Source of the DNA: DATAFF01 sp036257595
GTDB taxonomy: Bacteria > Pseudomonadota > Alphaproteobacteria > Rhizobiales > Aestuariivirgaceae
Direction of reading: 5' to 3'
Assembly (NCBI GenBank): GCA_036257595.1
Contig: DATAFF010000031.1
Coordinates: 1-52,488 of the forward strand
Length of the DNA stretch: 52,488 nucleotides
Below are positions 49,665-52,488 of the stretch, one piece after another (position 1 is the first letter of the stretch; each line of letters starts with the position of its first letter). The notes beneath the pieces are model-generated. The model had not been told where the DNA came from. It searched no databases and worked only from the letters and a program-made list of their open reading frames with translations. A program made the position numbers and the translations under genes.

Positions 49665-51650
49665 ATGACGGCCAGCCCCGGCGCGCTCCGCATGGCCGAG
49701 ATCTCCGCTCCGCCGGTGCTGGCGGCCCATGCCCGCGACATTGCGGTCCAGACCGCCGAGGCGCTCGTCGCCCTCCAGAAGCCGGACGGGCATTTTGTCT
49801 TCGAGCTCGAGGCCGACGCGACGCTGCCGTCCGAATATATCTTCCTCAACCGCTTCCTCGGCGTCACCGAGCCCGAACGCGAGGCCGAGCTTGCCGCCTA
49901 TATCCGCTCGGTCCAGAGCGAGAGCCACGGCGGGTGGCCGCTCTACCATGGCGGCAAGTTCAACATGTCCTGCTCGGTCAAGGCCTATTATGCGCTGAAA
50001 ATGGTCGGGGATTCGCCGGACGCGCCGCATATGGCGCGGGCCCGAGCGGCCATTTTGGCCAATGGCGGCGCCGAGACCTCGAATGTGTTCACCCGCTACA
50101 GCCTGGCGATCTTCGGCCAGCTGCCGTGGCACGGCGTGCCGGCCATGCCGGTCGAGCTGATGCTCATGCCGCAATGGTTCCCGGTCAATATCTGGCGCTT
50201 CTCCTACTGGTCGCGCACGGTGATCGCGCCGCTCCTGGTGGTCGCCGCCATGCGCGGGCGGGCCCGCAATCCCGGCGGTGCCGCCTGCCGCGAGCTGTTC
50301 GTGACGCCGCCCGAACGCATCCGCAAATGGCACCACAACCCGACCGGTAAATGGTGGGGCGAGTTTTTCCTCACGCTCGACCGGGTGCTGCAGCCGCTCG
50401 AGCGGCATGTTTTCCCGCGCCTGCCGACGCGCCAGCGGGCGATCAAGGCGGCTCTCGACTTCATCGCGCCGCGTCTCAATGGCGAGGACGGGCTTGGCGC
50501 CATCTTCCCGGCCATGGCCAATTCGGTCATGGCCTTCGACCTCCTCGGCATGGACCATGGCGACCCGCGCTTCGAAACGGCGCTGCGCTCGGTCAGGCAG
50601 CTGGTGGTCGATGGGCGGCCGATCAGCGACGACCGGCCGCGTTATTGCCAGCCCTGCGTGTCGCCGGTGTGGGACACCGCGCTCGCCACCCATGCGTTGT
50701 TGGAGGCCGGGCTGGAGCCCGCCGACCCGCGGATCCGTGCCGCCTGCGACTGGCTGGCGGAGCGGCAGATCCTCGATGTCAAGGGCGACTGGGCGGCCCA
50801 GGCGCCCGATCTCGCGCCGGGCGGCTGGGCGTTCCAGTACCGCAACGACTTCTATCCCGATGTCGACGACACCGCGGTGGTGGGCATGCTGCTGCACCGG
50901 GTCGATAGCGCCCGTTATCACGAGAACATCGCCCGCGCCGCCCGCTGGATCGAGGGCATGCAGAGTGCAAATGGCGGCTGGGGCGCATTCGACAAGGACA
51001 ACACCGCCGACTTCCTGAACTCGATCCCCTTCGCCGATCACGGGGCGCTGCTCGACCCGCCGACCGTCGATGTGACTGCCCGATGCATCTCCTTTCTATG
51101 CCAGATCGGCCATCGCGCCAGCCATCCGACGGTCAGCCGCGGCATCGGTTTCCTCAAGGCCGAGCAGGAGGCGGACGGCTCGTGGTTCGGCCGCTGGGGC
51201 ACCAATTATGTCTATGGCACCTGGTCGGCGCTCTGCGCCCTCAATGCCGCCGGCGAGGACATGCAGGCGCCGTGGATCCGGCGGGCCGTCGACTGGCTCA
51301 TCGCCCGTCAGCATCCGGATGGCGGATGGGGCGAGGACAGCGCAAGCTATTGGCCGGCCGAGCGCCATGCCGCCTCAGTGTCCACCGCATCCCAGACGGC
51401 CTGGGCGGTTCTCGGGCTGATGGCGGCCGGCGAGGTCCGGACCGACGCGGTCGCCCGCGGTGTGCGCCACCTGGCGGAGGGCAAGCGCTCCGGCGCCCGC
51501 TGGGCGGAGGAGCAATATACCGCGGTCGGCTTTCCGCGCGTGTTCTACCTCAAATATCACGGCTATTCGGCCTATTTCCCCACCTGGACGCTGGGGCGCT
51601 ATGCCGGCCTGATGCGCGGCAATTCCAGGCTCGTCAATTTCGGCATCTAG
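49665..51650 (+). CDS. shc: Squalene-hopene cyclase
   Basis: 661 residues from the ATG at 49665; 49692 is also possible. It cyclises squalene to hopene. The protonating DXDD motif is at Asp399-Val-Asp401-Asp402 (YPDVDDTAVVGML). Several QW repeats are visible (ALQKPDGHFVFELEADATL, QSESHGGWPLY, QSANGGWGAFD, QEADGSWFGRWG, QHPDGGWGEDS). The GTNYVYGTWSAL segment and a C-terminal FYLKYHGYSAYFPTWTLGRY are typical. Length is normal for bacterial SHC. It is followed by hpnG. Confidence 0.96.
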   Translation: MTASPGALRMAEISAPPVLAAHARDIAVQTAEALVALQKPDGHFVFELEADATLPSEYIFLNRFLGVTEPEREAELAAYIRSVQSESHGGWPLYHGGKFNMSCSVKAYYALKMVGDSPDAPHMARARAAILANGGAETSNVFTRYSLAIFGQLPWHGVPAMPVELMLMPQWFPVNIWRFSYWSRTVIAPLLVVAAMRGRARNPGGAACRELFVTPPERIRKWHHNPTGKWWGEFFLTLDRVLQPLERHVFPRLPTRQRAIKAALDFIAPRLNGEDGLGAIFPAMANSVMAFDLLGMDHGDPRFETALRSVRQLVVDGRPISDDRPRYCQPCVSPVWDTALATHALLEAGLEPADPRIRAACDWLAERQILDVKGDWAAQAPDLAPGGWAFQYRNDFYPDVDDTAVVGMLLHRVDSARYHENIARAARWIEGMQSANGGWGAFDKDNTADFLNSIPFADHGALLDPPTVDVTARCISFLCQIGHRASHPTVSRGIGFLKAEQEADGSWFGRWGTNYVYGTWSALCALNAAGEDMQAPWIRRAVDWLIARQHPDGGWGEDSASYWPAERHAASVSTASQTAWAVLGLMAAGEVRTDAVARGVRHLAEGKRSGARWAEEQYTAVGFPRVFYLKYHGYSAYFPTWTLGRYAGLMRGNSRLVNFGI

Positions 51651-51766
51651 CGCACAACCCCGCATCGGAACAGCAAAGGACCGGAAGAAGATGGTTCATG
51701 GCGGCGAAATATCGGTTATAAGTCAAGGCTGCGGAGAGTGATTCCTGCGGGGAAATTGGGGACAGC

Positions 51767-52488
51767 ATGTGCGCGAGCTGCGCCGCGCGGCGCCGGGTTG
51801 GCGTCGTAACCGGTCTTGTGATGGAAGCCCGGATCATCGCCAGGGCGGCCAATGAAGGCGGCCATCACCGTCCCCATCTCAAAATTGCCGGGCCCGGGGC
51901 ACCGACCGCGCAGGTCACCGTCGACCGCCTGATCGCCGAGGGTGCCGAGGCCATCCTGAGCTTCGGCCTGGCCGGCGGCCTCGACCCCAGCATTCCCCCC
52001 GGTGCGCTGATCGTCCCGGAAGGCGTGCTGCTGCCGGAGAGTGACGGGCTGAAGGTCCTCGAAACCGATCGGCGCTGGCGCAATCGGCTGGTCAATCTCC
52101 TGTCGTCGGGAAGCGAGGTTCGCGAGAATCCCCTGCTCTGCTCGTTCGAGCCGGTGCTCGGCGTTGCCGACAAGGCCAAGCTCCATCAGGACAGCGAGGC
52201 CGGCGCAGTCGACATGGAATCGGCGCTGATCGCCCGCGCCGCCGCCAATCGCAGCGTGCCCTTCCTGGCGCTGAGGGCGGTGTCGGACTGCGCCGCCACG
52301 GCCATTCCGGCGGCCGCCGCCTCCGCCATGACCCCGGGCGGCCGGCTCAATATCTGGCCGATCATCGTCGCCCTCGCCACCGGCCAGCTCAACCTGCTCG
52401 ACCTCCTGCATGTCGGCCGGCAGTCGCAGCTCGCGGCCGGGAATTTGAGCCGCGCGGTCCATGCCGCTCTGCCGGCCTTCTCCCTGGC
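51767..52488 (+). CDS. hpnG: Hopanoid-associated phosphorylase / nucleosidase (3' end beyond window)
   Basis: An open frame from the ATG at 51767 to the window edge, about 240 residues visible without a stop. It has the MTA/SAH nucleosidase-phosphorylase fold: VGVVTGLVMEARII, ILSFGLAGGLDPSIPPGALIVPEGV, and the purine-site segment AGAVDMESALIARAAANRSVPFLALRAVSD. HpnG removes adenine from adenosylhopane to give ribosylhopane. GGGGA lies about 13 nt upstream. The order shc-hpnG is the usual one, and hpnH would be expected next. Confidence 0.92.
   Translation, partial: MCASCAARRRVGVVTGLVMEARIIARAANEGGHHRPHLKIAGPGAPTAQVTVDRLIAEGAEAILSFGLAGGLDPSIPPGALIVPEGVLLPESDGLKVLETDRRWRNRLVNLLSSGSEVRENPLLCSFEPVLGVADKAKLHQDSEAGAVDMESALIARAAANRSVPFLALRAVSDCAATAIPAAAASAMTPGGRLNIWPIIVALATGQLNLLDLLHVGRQSQLAAGNLSRAVHAALPAFSL

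Noticed and set aside
49562..50350. Long plus-strand frame starting with MAEPTLAAAQQIWKSS upstream of and overlapping shc
   Set aside because: It runs in another frame through the well-supported cyclase gene and its later part is Arg/Pro-rich shadow sequence. The first 40 residues look protein-like but have no ribosome site.

Overview
The window looks like a chromosomal segment of an alphaproteobacterium, most probably of the order Hyphomicrobiales (Rhizobiales). The support is high GC with strong GC3 bias, a hopanoid (hpn) operon, DUF768-type small proteins, a cspA-rpsU pair, intergenic palindromes of the type common in that order, and alphaproteobacterial promoter spacing. I cannot name the genus from sequence alone. 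No rRNA, tRNA, CRISPR array, insertion sequence or replication origin was seen.

Layout. (1) 1-2.2 kb: the tail of a putative type III secretion chaperone, then a 666-residue low-complexity protein that is a candidate secreted effector and carries a SILK + RVxF-like pair of protein phosphatase 1 docking motifs. (2) 2.2-12.4 kb: an Lrp/AsnC regulator divergent from alanine dehydrogenase, a cydAB quinol oxidase, an Xsc-like thiamine diphosphate enzyme, and a TAXI-type binding protein followed by a long membrane-anchored Pro/Glu/Ala-rich protein. (3) 12.5-24.6 kb: a second ThDP enzyme, then a polyamine block: gamma-glutamylputrescine synthetase (PuuA-like), gamma-glutamylputrescine oxidase (PuuB-like), agmatinase and a PotFGHI-type ABC importer. 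An AbrB-Doc toxin-antitoxin pair sits inside it. A SET-domain protein and an unknown helical protein follow.

(4) 24.6-34.9 kb: an accessory-looking stretch of lower GC with many small genes. It holds an HNH endonuclease, a PHB-depolymerase-like esterase, a cold-shock protein, ribosomal protein S21, a DEAD-box RNA helicase, a fatty-acid desaturase, two DUF768 proteins and several uncharacterised small proteins. The cold-shock gene and the helicase gene share a promoter layout and a leader of about 100 nt. That leader has a positionally conserved hairpin with one compensatory base-pair change and a sequence close to the E. coli cold box. It is the strongest candidate here for an undescribed regulatory system, and it would tie together a cold-adaptation block (RNA chaperone, helicase, S21, desaturase).

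(5) 34.9-41.6 kb: an omega-aminotransferase of the putrescine/pyruvate type and an oligopeptide ABC importer (oppA-oppB-oppC-fused oppDF). (6) 41.6-52.5 kb: a dense cluster of intergenic palindromes, an orphan HigA-type antitoxin, an arylformamidase-like hydrolase, and the hopanoid operon hpnC-hpnB-dxs-hpnD-hpnE-shc-hpnG (the last cut by the window edge). In that operon dxs supplies isoprenoid precursor, HpnCDE make squalene, Shc cyclises it, and HpnG and HpnB act on the side chain or in modification.

Across regions 3-6, seven intergenic sites carry palindromes whose arms are runs of 7-8 bp units (GGCAGTA-like or GTGAGTA-like) around a loosely conserved core. In two places an arm supplies the stop codon of a flanking gene.
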